A DNA stretch of 64,000 bases, taken from NCBI RefSeq assembly GCF_000298175.1, contig NZ_BAGZ01000016.1, positions 174,621-238,620 on the forward strand, in the 5' to 3' direction. Both the position numbers and the translations under genes were made by a program. The notes beneath the pieces are model-generated. The model did not search any database, was not told the origin of the DNA, and was given only the letters and a program-made list of their open reading frames with translations. The first letter of the stretch is position 1, and each line of letters opens with the position of its first letter. This document shows, piece by piece, positions 1 to 8,042 of the stretch. Source of the stretch: Austwickia chelonae NBRC 105200 (GTDB taxonomy: Bacteria; Actinomycetota; Actinomycetes; Actinomycetales; Dermatophilaceae).

Positions 1-203
1 TATCGGACCAGGAGGGGCTTGTCGAGCCCGTGTTCGGTGCGATAGGCGGCGAGGGCGTCGGGGGACGCGGATTCGCCGAGTGCGAGGCGGGCCGGGTCGG
101 CCGGTGAGAACGACATGACGACGAACACCAAGAACGTCACGCCGAGAATCATCACCGGCAACGCGACCAGCCGACGCCCGATGAGGCGCATCAGGTTGGA
201 CAC
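1..203 (-). CDS. ABC transporter permease, DppB/OppB type (N-terminal part, cut by window edge)
   Basis: The reading frame entering from the left edge encodes the start of an inner-membrane permease of the peptide/nickel (binding-protein-dependent) family. A GTG start at 203 is preceded by a good ribosome site (AAGGAG, 6 bases away). The protein begins MSNLMRLIGRRLVALPVMI, a basic N-terminus running into the first membrane helix, followed by the usual FSPADPAR and GLDKPLLVR segments of DppB-like permeases. The binding-protein gene at 441-2057 lies upstream on the same strand, so both should belong to one importer. Only about 67 residues are visible. The family call is good; the substrate is inferred from neighbours (possibly sialic acid). 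Confidence 0.85.
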   Translation of the reverse strand, partial: MSNLMRLIGRRLVALPVMILGVTFLVFVVMSFSPADPARLALGESASPDALAAYRTEHGLDKPLLVR

Positions 204-285
204 GGTCTGCTCCTTCGTGCAGCAGATAGGTGAGACAGAGGACGGCGAGGCGGCGCTCGTGGCGCAGGCCGTGGGTACCGCCGTG

Positions 286-329
286 AATAAGCCGATGATG
301 TCTGAATGACACGACATCATCGGCTTATT
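286..329 (-). terminator. 17-bp perfect stem-loop between binding-protein and permease genes
   Basis: Positions 286-302 and 313-329 are exact inverted complements separated by a 10-base loop. The stem lies after the binding-protein stop (441) and before the permease start (203) on the minus strand. It has no T-run, so it may be a processing or stabilising hairpin, or a partial attenuator, letting the binding protein be made in excess of the membrane subunits. That role is inference. Confidence 0.5.
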
Positions 330-440
330 ACTAAAGCCGTTAGGGATAGTACTGAACCCTCGTACAGGGACCAATGTCACCCAAGCTTTACGGCTATATC
401 TCACCCAACTTCATGCAGGATGCAGCATCCCCGATACAGC

Positions 441-2057
441 CTATTTACCGGAGCCCACTCCGATGAAAGACAGCCCGGTCAGAGCGATCGGCTTGAAGTC
501 CGCCAAGGAGGAACCGTCCCACGCCATCGGTGACTTTCGGTGGAACAGCGGATACAGCGGGAGCTCCTCCGAGATGAGGTCGTAAAGCTTGCCCCACACC
601 TCTTTCTGGGCATCTTCGCTGGTCGCCTTCACTCCCTCGTCGAGCAGGCTCTGCACCTGCGTATAAGAAGGCTGCCCCTTCCAGTGCATACGCTGCTCGG
701 TCCAGGTGTCTCCCCCGTACCACCAACGCATCAACATATCGGGGTCATTTCCGAAGACCGAAGGGTCGCCCGGCGCGATGACCACGTCATAAGCAGCAGG
801 CTTGCCGTCGATAGTGTTGTACACGTCGGCTGATTTCTTCTCGATGAAATCGACTTCGACACCCGCCGCCTTCAACGATTCGGCGATCACCGGCGTGCAT
901 TTCTTCACCCAATCGTGATCGGTGCACAGCAGGCGCAGCTTCGTCAGCCCCGTCTTGGCGAAGAGCTCCTTCGCCTTGGCCTGGTCGTGGGTGTACACCA
1001 TCGAGGCCTTGCGGTACTGCGGGTGCTCCGAGTGCAGGAAGCAGGTCGCCGGAGTGGCCTGCCCGAGCAGACCGGTCTTGACGACCTTGTCCATGTCGAT
1101 CGCGTAGAAGAAGGCCTGCCGGTTCTCCTTCTTGGCGAAGGGGTTGTCGGCCGAGTGGTTGAACATCGCGAAGAGCAGACCGAAGCCCTGCACCGATTCC
1201 ACCCGGGAGGTGCCCTTGAGCTGGTCGATCGACAGGTAGGGCACCGAGTCGATGGCCTGGACGCTCTTCGACTGCATGGCATTGGTGCGGGTGGCCGCGT
1301 CCGGGATGATCTGCCACTTCATCGACTTGGCCCGCGCCGGCACCGGGCCGTTGTAGGCCTCGTGGCGCTCGAAGGTGATCTGCTTGGAGCTTGCGCCATT
1401 GTCCGTCATCTTCCACGGTCCTGACCCGATCGGGTTGGCGTCGAAGGCCTTACGGTCTGCAGCCGCAGCCTTCGGCACGATCTTCACGACCGAAAGCCGG
1501 GAGGCCAGCAGCCCGGTGGCGTGCTTCAGGGTGATGGTGACCGTCTTCTCGTCCTTCTTGGTGACCTTGTCCACGAAGGGGATGAACTGGGCGTACAGCG
1601 ACTTGTTCGCCGGGTCCTGGACCCGCTCGAAGGAGAAGACCACGTCGTCCGCGGTGACCGGGGAACCGTCGTGGAAGGTGGCCCCCTCACGCAGCGCGAT
1701 GTCGACGCTGGTGTCCGTCGCCGTGGGCAGCTCCTTGGCGAGTGCGGCGTAGGTCTTCCGGGTGGCTGGGTCGATCTCGGTGAGACCTTCCATGGTGTGC
1801 CAGTTCACCGCGATGGTCAGTGCGGCGGAGGTGGTCATGGGGTCGTAGCCGTTGGTGCCGAGTTCGTAGGAGATGGCACCGACGATGGTGCCGTCCTTCT
1901 TGGCGTCGACCTTGGCGTCGACGGCGCCGGAGCCGGAATTCTTGGGCCCGCAGGCGGACAGTGACGCCGAGAATCCTGCTGCGAGGCCCACCGCACCTGC
2001 CAGCTTGAGAAATCCGCGCCGTGAGGAATTGTGCGCGAGGAGGTTCAAGATGGACAC
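441..2057 (-). CDS. ABC transporter substrate-binding lipoprotein, family 5 (SatA/SiaE- or DppA-like)
   Basis: This is a 538-residue extracytoplasmic binding protein of the SBP_bac_5 (peptide/nickel) family. The N-terminus carries a twin arginine (residues 13-14, SRRGFLKLAG) and a lipobox ending LSAC (Cys36), so it is probably Tat-exported, lipidated and surface-anchored. The family landmarks are visible: EGLTEIDPAT, the FHDGSPVTADDVVFSFERV block near residues 110-130, and a C-terminal EELPLYPLFHRK region. It precedes the permease at 1-203 and diverges from a GntR/FCD regulator and NanE. In Haemophilus ducreyi (SatA) and Corynebacterium glutamicum (SiaE) sialic-acid importers use this same family, so N-acetylneuraminate is the favoured ligand. 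That is context inference; an oligopeptide binder cannot be excluded. Confidence 0.9.
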   Translation of the reverse strand: MSILNLLAHNSSRRGFLKLAGAVGLAAGFSASLSACGPKNSGSGAVDAKVDAKKDGTIVGAISYELGTNGYDPMTTSAALTIAVNWHTMEGLTEIDPATRKTYAALAKELPTATDTSVDIALREGATFHDGSPVTADDVVFSFERVQDPANKSLYAQFIPFVDKVTKKDEKTVTITLKHATGLLASRLSVVKIVPKAAAADRKAFDANPIGSGPWKMTDNGASSKQITFERHEAYNGPVPARAKSMKWQIIPDAATRTNAMQSKSVQAIDSVPYLSIDQLKGTSRVESVQGFGLLFAMFNHSADNPFAKKENRQAFFYAIDMDKVVKTGLLGQATPATCFLHSEHPQYRKASMVYTHDQAKAKELFAKTGLTKLRLLCTDHDWVKKCTPVIAESLKAAGVEVDFIEKKSADVYNTIDGKPAAYDVVIAPGDPSVFGNDPDMLMRWWYGGDTWTEQRMHWKGQPSYTQVQSLLDEGVKATSEDAQKEVWGKLYDLISEELPLYPLFHRKSPMAWDGSSLADFKPIALTGLSFIGVGSGK

Positions 2058-2112
2058 CTTTCCTGAGTAGCGGTGGTCCGTTACCGCTCTTGGTGGCCTG
2101 ATTGCCCGACAT

Positions 2113-2126
2113 ATTGTTCAGACAAT
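2113..2126. promoter_or_regulatory. candidate GntR-family operator, ATTGT-TCAG-ACAAT
   Basis: A 5-bp inverted repeat with a 4-base spacer sits in the 335-bp divergent region between the binding-protein gene (start 2057) and the regulator gene (start 2393). The TGT-N4-ACA core resembles the short palindromes bound by FCD-type GntR proteins. Binding by the adjacent regulator is inferred. Confidence 0.45.
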
Positions 2127-2137
2127 TTAAGACCTGA

Positions 2138-2160
2138 CATCGGACATCCGACGTCCGATG
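2138..2160. promoter_or_regulatory. 8-bp inverted repeat CATCGGAC-N7-GTCCGATG in divergent promoter
   Basis: Perfect 8-bp arms separated by 7 bases lie 11 bp from the other palindrome in the same intergenic region. The spacer itself contains TCCGA, so several overlapping CGGA/TCCG half-sites exist (2141-2158). It could be a second operator for the divergent regulator. Apart from these two sites and presumed promoters, no further structure was seen in 2058-2392. Confidence 0.4.
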
Positions 2161-2392
2161 ATGTAACGTGACATTAGGTGACTTCCTCGGAGGGGTCAAG
2201 CGACTTCTTGAAGTTTCTAATACCGACAGATCACCTTCCCTGCACCCTCCCCAACCGTCCGTCGATCCACCCCGTCGACACACCAGCACGAAAGTTCTTC
2301 TCGCCTCACCTTCTTCACACAATCCACCGCAAGATGGGATTTGACACCATCCACCCGTACCTCGGGGCGGCCCTTCACGAATCGAGGTCTCC

Positions 2393-3127
2393 ATGGCTAT
2401 CGCAGACCGGCGCTCGAGCACCTGGTCCACGGCAGACGGGATCAAGGCGTACATCATCGAATACGGTCTGAGACCGGGCGACCTCATGCCCACCGAAGCC
2501 GACCTGTGCGTCGCACTCGGAGTCTCCCGTTCCTCCGTCCGCGAAGCCGTGCGCACCCTGGCCTCGCTCGACATCGTCGAAGTCCGACACGGCCACGGCA
2601 CCTACGTCGGCCAGATGTCCCTCGCCCCCCTCGTCAACGGCCTGGTCTTCCGGCTCTCCCTCGACGCCGAACAGACCCTCAACTCCCTGCGCGACGTCGT
2701 ACACACCCGAATGGCCCTCGACCTCACCGTCGCCGACGAACTCATCGCTCGAAACCACGGGAAATACCGCCGAGAACTGCACTCCCTGCTCGACGAGATG
2801 GAACGACGCGGCGCCGCAGGCGGAGAATTCATGGAAGAAGACTTCGCCTTCCACGCCCTGCTGTTCAAAGACGTCGACAACACGATCATGGGCGAACTCG
2901 CCAGCGCCTTCCTCGAGATCTACACCCGGGCCCTCCCCCAACTCGGCGTCACCCCCCAGGAGGACATCGCCCAGACCGTCCGCACCCACCACGACATGCT
3001 GCGCGCCCTCGAAACCGGAGACGTGGACGGATATCGCGCAGCGGTACGCGCCCACTACGCCCCCCTGCAACGCGCCATCGAACGCGCCGTCGAAGCCCAG
3101 ACCCCACCCGCGGAAGACCCTTCCTGA
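2393..3127 (+). CDS. GntR-family transcriptional regulator with FCD domain (NanR-like)
   Basis: The 244-residue protein has an N-terminal winged helix-turn-helix (about residues 15-80; LRPGDLMPTEADLCVALGVS and SRSSVREAVRTL are classic GntR motifs) and a C-terminal all-helical FCD ligand domain (about 95-225) with the metal-ligand-like histidines DFAFHALLF and RTHHDML. It lies directly upstream of nanE (30 bp) and diverges from an ABC importer gene. FCD regulators beside nanE and a family-5 importer control sialic-acid genes in other actinobacteria, so it probably represses both divergent units and is released by an aminosugar ligand. The DNA-binding class is certain; the NanR role is inferred. 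Confidence 0.9.
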   Translation: MAIADRRSSTWSTADGIKAYIIEYGLRPGDLMPTEADLCVALGVSRSSVREAVRTLASLDIVEVRHGHGTYVGQMSLAPLVNGLVFRLSLDAEQTLNSLRDVVHTRMALDLTVADELIARNHGKYRRELHSLLDEMERRGAAGGEFMEEDFAFHALLFKDVDNTIMGELASAFLEIYTRALPQLGVTPQEDIAQTVRTHHDMLRALETGDVDGYRAAVRAHYAPLQRAIERAVEAQTPPAEDPS

Positions 3128-3156
3128 CCGCCGACACCCGCACGGAAAGAGCACGG

Positions 3157-3837
3157 ATGCATCCCCTCATAGCCGCCCTGCGAGGACAACTGGTCGTGTC
3201 CTGCCAGGCCTACCCCGGCGAACCCCTACGCCACCCCGAGACCATGGCCCAGATGGCCGAGGCCGCCGTCACCGGCGGAGCCGTCGCCATCCGCGCCCAA
3301 GGACTCGCCGACATCTCCGCCATCACCGGCCGGGTCGACGTCCCCGTCATCGGCCTGTGGAAATCCGGACACGACGGAGTCTTCATCACCCCCACCCTCC
3401 GCCACGCCCGAGCCGTCCTGGACGCCGGAGCCCAGATCGTCGCCCTCGACGGCACCCGACGGCCCCGACCCGACGGACGCACCCTCGCCGAGACCGTCGC
3501 CGCCCTACGCGCCAGCCACCCCGACTCCCTCGTCATGGCCGACTGCGGATCCCTCGGCGACGCCCAGGCCGCCGCCGACGCAGGCGTCGACATCCTCGGC
3601 ACCACCCTCGCCGGATACACCGACGAACGGCCCAAGACCGACGGGCCCGACCTCGACCTCGTCACCGAGATCGCCCACGCACTCCCCCGTCTCCCCCTCA
3701 TCGCCGAAGGGCGCATCCACACCCCGGCCCAGGCCCGCACAGCACTCGCTGCCGGTGCCCACGCCGTGGTCGTGGGCACCGCCATCACCCACCCCACCAC
3801 GATCACCGGGTGGTTCGCCCAAGCACTTCGGCACTGA
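3157..3837 (+). CDS. nanE: N-acylglucosamine-6-phosphate 2-epimerase NanE
   Basis: NanE converts N-acetylmannosamine-6-phosphate to N-acetylglucosamine-6-phosphate, a cytoplasmic step in sialic-acid breakdown. The 226-residue TIM barrel shows the family hallmarks: an early GQLVVSCQA strand, IGLWKS, QIVALDGTRRPRP, the MADCGSLGDAQAAADAGVD segment, ILGTTLAGYT and AEGRI near the phosphate site. The length is typical of the family. The ATG at 3157 was chosen because it matches the family N-terminus and follows a GGAAAGA site; the frame is open further upstream but that part overlaps the regulator gene. It lies 30 bp after the GntR gene and 46 bp before a secreted esterase gene. NanA, NanK and NagB are not in the window. 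Confidence 0.93.
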   Translation: MHPLIAALRGQLVVSCQAYPGEPLRHPETMAQMAEAAVTGGAVAIRAQGLADISAITGRVDVPVIGLWKSGHDGVFITPTLRHARAVLDAGAQIVALDGTRRPRPDGRTLAETVAALRASHPDSLVMADCGSLGDAQAAADAGVDILGTTLAGYTDERPKTDGPDLDLVTEIAHALPRLPLIAEGRIHTPAQARTALAAGAHAVVVGTAITHPTTITGWFAQALRH

Positions 3838-3883
3838 CGAGACACGTGAGACCACGCTCAGCACCCACAAGGGGAGAACACGC

Positions 3884-4864
3884 ATGACCTTACGACGCCG
3901 GATCACGATCGCCGTCGCCGCCACCTTCGTCCTCGGCATCCTCACGGCCTGCGGCCTCGGCAACACGGGCAGAACCTCGAACTCCCCCGCCACCAGCAGA
4001 TCCGCCTCGTCCTCCAAGGACGGACGCGAACGCCGCGACCTGGCCTACGTGGAGAGCGGCGACCCGGTACACGCCCTGGACCTCTTCCTCCCGGAGAAAA
4101 CGGACGGCCCGGCCCCGCTGTTCGTCTGGGTCCACGGCGGTGGCTGGCGCGGCGGCGACAAAGCCGACATCGACGAACACATCCTCAAAGTCGGCCGGCT
4201 CCGCGACGACCTGCTCAACCAGGGCATCGCCGTCGCCAGCGTCAACTACCACCTGCTGCCCCAGACCAGGTTCCCCCAGCCGATGCAGGACGTCTCCGCC
4301 GCCGTGCGCTATCTCAAGGCCGAATCGTCGAAACTAGGCCTCGACCCCGACCGGGTCGCCATCGGCGGAGAATCCGCCGGAGCACACCTGGCCGGGATGG
4401 TCGCCATGACCCCCAAGGAACACGCCCTCCACGGCACCATCGGCCCCCAGACCGACCCCGGGGTGAAAGCCTTCCTCGGGTACTACGGCATCTACGAATT
4501 CACCACCAGACTCGCCCAACAGCGTGCGCAAGGCTGCAAACCGGGACGCTCCGGGGTGGAGAGCTCACACGGACGACTGATCGGCGCTGACCCCGAATCC
4601 TCCGAGGGACGGATGGCCGCCGAGAAGGCCAGCCCGATCAGCCACGTCCACAAGACCTCACCGCCCAGTCTCCTGATCCACGGCAAGCAGGACTGCACCG
4701 CCCCGGCCAAACAGTCGATCGACCTCGGCGAGAAACTGAAACAAGCCGGAGTGGAACAGCAGGTCGTCCTGATCGACGCCGCACACGCCCAGCCCGTCTT
4801 CTACACCGACGACAACCTGCGCCGTCAGGCCGTGCAATTCCTGGTGGGCAAACTCAAGGCCTGA
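3884..4864 (+). CDS. secreted alpha/beta-hydrolase lipoprotein (BD-FAE/carboxylesterase-like)
   Basis: The 326-residue protein starts at an ATG with a GGGGAG site. A short basic signal peptide ends in a lipobox LTAC (Cys23), then comes a Ser/Thr-rich linker (to about 45) and an alpha/beta-hydrolase domain. The oxyanion-hole motif HGGGW (84-88), nucleophile elbow GGESAG (Ser164), a late LLIHGKQD acid segment and a DAAHAQ histidine segment give a complete catalytic set like carboxylesterase/BD-FAE enzymes. It follows nanE by 46 bp and is probably cotranscribed. Since host sialic acids are often O-acetylated, a surface sialate O-acetylesterase role is plausible, but this is inference; other esterase substrates are possible. 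Its 3' end overlaps the convergent gene by 40 bp. Confidence 0.85.
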   Translation: MTLRRRITIAVAATFVLGILTACGLGNTGRTSNSPATSRSASSSKDGRERRDLAYVESGDPVHALDLFLPEKTDGPAPLFVWVHGGGWRGGDKADIDEHILKVGRLRDDLLNQGIAVASVNYHLLPQTRFPQPMQDVSAAVRYLKAESSKLGLDPDRVAIGGESAGAHLAGMVAMTPKEHALHGTIGPQTDPGVKAFLGYYGIYEFTTRLAQQRAQGCKPGRSGVESSHGRLIGADPESSEGRMAAEKASPISHVHKTSPPSLLIHGKQDCTAPAKQSIDLGEKLKQAGVEQQVVLIDAAHAQPVFYTDDNLRRQAVQFLVGKLKA

Positions 4865-5727
4865 ACCGGGCCGAACCGACCCCGACGGGGGGACGGCCCG
4901 GCGTCGAAACCGGCCTCGGCCACACGCCGCAACACCGCGCCGTCCACCCCGGCCCGACCCGCCACCGCCAACTCCCGGACGAAGGCCTCCACGCCGATCT
5001 CGTACCGGGAGGGGTGCGGGACCTCCACGCTGACCGGCACCCCGTCCAGGAAGGCGTTCAGGAAGCCGTACACATCGGCATCGCCTGCACCGGGGAGCAA
5101 CCGGTGTGAGCGGGACTCCTCGACATATCCGTCCAGATCGACAGGCGGCGAGTCCGGGGCATCACATAGCTGCACCATCACGACCAGGTCGGCCACCGCC
5201 TGCGCCTCGGCCACGGTGCTGCCCGCCCGGTGGAAGTGCAAGGTGTCCGGCAGTACGAGACATCCCGCGGTCCGGGCCAACGCGGCCGCCTCGGCCAGCG
5301 TCGACACCGTACGGTAGGCCATCGGTTCGAACATCGGCACGATGCCGAAGTCCATCGCGTCCTGGGTGAACTCACAGAGGGTGTCGGCGATCCGGGACCG
5401 GTCGGCATCCGATGCGGCCACCGTGAAGACCCGAGCTCCCAGAGCCGCTCCGGCCTCCAGGGCCGGCAGCCAGGTCTCCGCTCCGAGACACCCGTCGAAG
5501 ACCAGACATTCGACGTCCAACACGTTCAACCCGGTGTCGGCCAGAGCCTTACGGGTCCGCCTCAGCTCAGAACCGCCCGGGTTCAACGCGAAGAAGGGTT
5601 CGTCCGGTGAGACCCGCTGCACCCGTAGCCCCACGAAGTCGAAACCGGCCCCGGCGGCAGCCTCCACGATGCGGTGGGGTGCCTCACCCAACACCGACAA
5701 CGGGGCCAGACCGAGCGCTCTCCTCAC
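4825..5727 (-). CDS. sugar phosphate isomerase/epimerase-like TIM barrel (xylose isomerase-like)
   Basis: A cytoplasmic AP-endonuclease-2/xylose-isomerase-type barrel of about 300 residues. Recognisable pieces are AGFDFVGLRV at the first strand, LNVLDVE, ALGARVFTVAA, VPMFEPMAYRTV, CLVLPDTLHFHRAG and MVQLCDAP, followed by a VSVEVPHPS terminal strand. The GTG at 5727 was chosen because GGAGAAG lies 7 bases before it; the upstream ATG (5775) has its purine run touching the start codon and the GTG at 5838 has none. Family members isomerise or dehydrate sugar or inositol derivatives; the substrate is unknown. Its last 40 bases overlap the 3' end of the convergent esterase gene. Confidence 0.8.
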   Translation of the reverse strand: MRRALGLAPLSVLGEAPHRIVEAAAGAGFDFVGLRVQRVSPDEPFFALNPGGSELRRTRKALADTGLNVLDVECLVFDGCLGAETWLPALEAGAALGARVFTVAASDADRSRIADTLCEFTQDAMDFGIVPMFEPMAYRTVSTLAEAAALARTAGCLVLPDTLHFHRAGSTVAEAQAVADLVVMVQLCDAPDSPPVDLDGYVEESRSHRLLPGAGDADVYGFLNAFLDGVPVSVEVPHPSRYEIGVEAFVRELAVAGRAGVDGAVLRRVAEAGFDAGPSPRRGRFGPVQALSLPTRNCTA

Positions 5728-5982
5728 CGGAATCTTCTCCGAACGGACACCAAAACTGTTTTTACCCAACGTCATTCCTTCGGATTCCGTGAGCGGCGAT
5801 CTCACCTTCGAAACAGACTCCTCCACCCGATCTGCCACACGGTACGCGCCCCCTGGGTCGGACGTACAACCTGGTTCCCCACATCGCCACGCAGCCCCTG
5901 GGCCCCACCCCCTCAGGACGAAACACCCGACGGATCAGCCACCGACCGGCCCGCGGAGCCTCCCGGTGACCTGCGCAGGAAC

Positions 5983-7095
5983 TCAATCGGCAGCAGCCTT
6001 CGCGACACGGACGAACGGCAGGACGGCATCCTTATGCTGCAGCGCCGGACGCTCCACCAGCAGCCAGGACATCACCGCCACCGCCCCGGTCACCACCATG
6101 AGCAGGAGCAGATGCACCGGCACCGGCAGCGCCCCCGTACCGGCTGTCGTCAGGATCGTCGCGATCGGCCAGTGATAGACGTACACCCCGTAGGAGAGAT
6201 CCCAGGGCAACGGTCTACGCAGCCACGGCGTACCCACCACCGCCCACAGCATCAGATACGCGAAAGCCACCCCGCCGAGCGGACGGTAGTCCCGCAGCAG
6301 GAACACCGACAGAACCACCACCGCCAGCGCACCCCACGCATACCCGCCACGCATCGGGAGCCGTCTCCCGTACAGCAGGGCCAAGGTGCCCAACAGGAAC
6401 ATGAAGAAGAAACGCATGTACCGGCCGCCCGACAGCTCGACACCCCAGATCTCCTGCGCCACCAGGAAGAGGCCAGGGCCCACGCAGGCCAGCACCACCA
6501 GCAGCCGTCGACGCCCCGGCCGCAACGCACCGACCACCCCCAAGACGACGACCAGCACGTAACAGACCGCCTCGAACCACAAGGTCCACAGCGACCCGTT
6601 GATCACCCCGGGAGTCCGCGTACCGGTGGGCAGACCGGCCACTGCGTAATCCCGGATCATCAGGAAGGCGTTGTCCGCCGCGTACCAGAAGGACGACCTC
6701 TCCCCGAAGAACACCTCCTCGGGGCCACCGCCTTCGAGGACCGCCAGCACCGGGGCCACCACCAGGGCGGTCGACACCAGACACAGCCAGAACCCCGGCA
6801 GGATCCGCAACGCCCGATGCCAGGCGTAACGCGCCGGGGACCCCAGCCGCAGGAAGGAACCCGCCACGAGGAAACCACTCAGCACGAAGAAACCGTCGAC
6901 CGCCAGGGCACCCAGGTCGGTGTGCCCGAACCGGGGCTGATGGCCGTAGGCGATCTGGGTCCCGTGGGCCAGCGCCACGAAGACCGCCAACGACAACCGG
7001 AGCAGGTCCAAGCTGTTCGCCCGCGGATCGAAACGGGCGGTCAAGCTGTCGTCCGTCGAAACTGCCCGGACGGAGGGGACGTCGAGCCGGGGCAT
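5983..7095 (-). CDS. acyltransferase family 3 membrane protein (OafA/YrhL-like)
   Basis: A 370-residue polytopic membrane protein with about ten predicted helices. The N-terminal ANSLDLLRLSLAVFVALAHG segment with its conserved histidine, the VDGFFVLSGFLVAGSFLR block, and RYAWHRALRILPGFWLCL (the family's R-R-x-x-R-I-x-P motif) identify the acyltransferase-3 fold, which moves acetyl or acyl groups onto exported glycans or lipids. The C-terminus has SYGVYVYHWPI, another conserved motif. It is followed by the divergently unrelated TIM-barrel gene with a 145-255 bp gap. The acceptor is unknown. Confidence 0.9.
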   Translation of the reverse strand: MPRLDVPSVRAVSTDDSLTARFDPRANSLDLLRLSLAVFVALAHGTQIAYGHQPRFGHTDLGALAVDGFFVLSGFLVAGSFLRLGSPARYAWHRALRILPGFWLCLVSTALVVAPVLAVLEGGGPEEVFFGERSSFWYAADNAFLMIRDYAVAGLPTGTRTPGVINGSLWTLWFEAVCYVLVVVLGVVGALRPGRRRLLVVLACVGPGLFLVAQEIWGVELSGGRYMRFFFMFLLGTLALLYGRRLPMRGGYAWGALAVVVLSVFLLRDYRPLGGVAFAYLMLWAVVGTPWLRRPLPWDLSYGVYVYHWPIATILTTAGTGALPVPVHLLLLMVVTGAVAVMSWLLVERPALQHKDAVLPFVRVAKAAAD

Positions 7096-7214
7096 GGAAC
7101 TCCCAGGGGTCGGCGGCGGGAAAGGACGACCCCGCCGACTCTACCGTTACGTCAGGGTTGCCCCCGACCACGCCCGGACACCCCCGGACGAGCCCCGCCG
7201 CGCGCTATCCACGC

Positions 7215-7985
7215 TCACAACCAGGACACCTGCCCCCGCAGCAGCGCATAACCCACGAAAGCCACCACATCCAGAAGGGTGTGCGCCACCACCAACGGCA
7301 TCACCCGCCCCCACCGGGCGAAGACCCACCCGAAAAGAACCCCCATCGCGATATTCCCCAGGAAACCACCGAACCCCTGATAAAGGTGATACGCGCCCCG
7401 GATGACCGAGGAAAGCCCCACCACCCAGCACAGCGACCAGCCCGCCTGCCGCCACCGCGTCATCAGGTAGCCGACCATCACCACCTCCTCCACCACCGCG
7501 TTCTTCACCGCCGACAGGATCAGCACCGGCACCGCCCACCACACCTGCCCCAAGCCCGCCGCCGACACCGTCGTGTTGATCCCCCACTGCCGCGCAGCCA
7601 CGTAGAAGGCCAGCCCGGGCAGACCCACCGCCGCCGCCAGAAGCGCGCCCCGCCACAGATCCCCACCAGGACGACGCAGATCCACCCCGATCCGCGACGG
7701 CCCCACCCCGTCCCGCGCCAGCAGATGCACCGCCAACAACGCCGGGAACAGCGGCAGGACGACCCCGGCCAACTGATAGGCCAGATCGAGCCACGGACGG
7801 TCCGGGGTGACCGACGCATTCAACGACGACGTCTGCCGGGAGAGCGCCACCGGATCGGTCAACCTACGCACGATCGACAGCACGGCCCAGACCGCCGAAG
7901 CCCCCAGGCCGACCCCCAACACCAGAAAGGACTCGACCAACAAGGTCCGTCGCGCCACGCCCGAAGGCGGCACCTGAGCATCCAT
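7215..7985 (-). CDS. CPBP-family intramembrane glutamic endopeptidase
   Basis: A 256-residue membrane protein with about six to eight hydrophobic helices. The CPBP (CAAX protease/bacteriocin-processing, Abi) motifs are present: Glu166-Glu167 (VVEEVV, followed by YLMTRW), Arg196/His200 (IRGAYHLYQG), and His235 in the last motif (LVVAHTLLDV). In bacteria such proteins process prenylated proteins or peptides, or take part in bacteriocin immunity; no substrate gene is evident nearby. Ends 119 bp after the acyltransferase gene start on the same strand. Family assignment is strong; function is open. Confidence 0.9.
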   Translation of the reverse strand: MDAQVPPSGVARRTLLVESFLVLGVGLGASAVWAVLSIVRRLTDPVALSRQTSSLNASVTPDRPWLDLAYQLAGVVLPLFPALLAVHLLARDGVGPSRIGVDLRRPGGDLWRGALLAAAVGLPGLAFYVAARQWGINTTVSAAGLGQVWWAVPVLILSAVKNAVVEEVVMVGYLMTRWRQAGWSLCWVVGLSSVIRGAYHLYQGFGGFLGNIAMGVLFGWVFARWGRVMPLVVAHTLLDVVAFVGYALLRGQVSWL

Positions 7986-8042
7986 GCCCGCAGGCTACCC
8001 AGCCGAACGGAACCCCCCACCCCGATCCTGCGTCCAAAACAC

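Noticed and set aside
5674..7251. Long plus-strand frame opposite the acyltransferase gene
   Set aside because: Composition is Gln/Arg/His/Pro-rich, typical of antisense frames in high-GC DNA; the acyltransferase frame has all family motifs.
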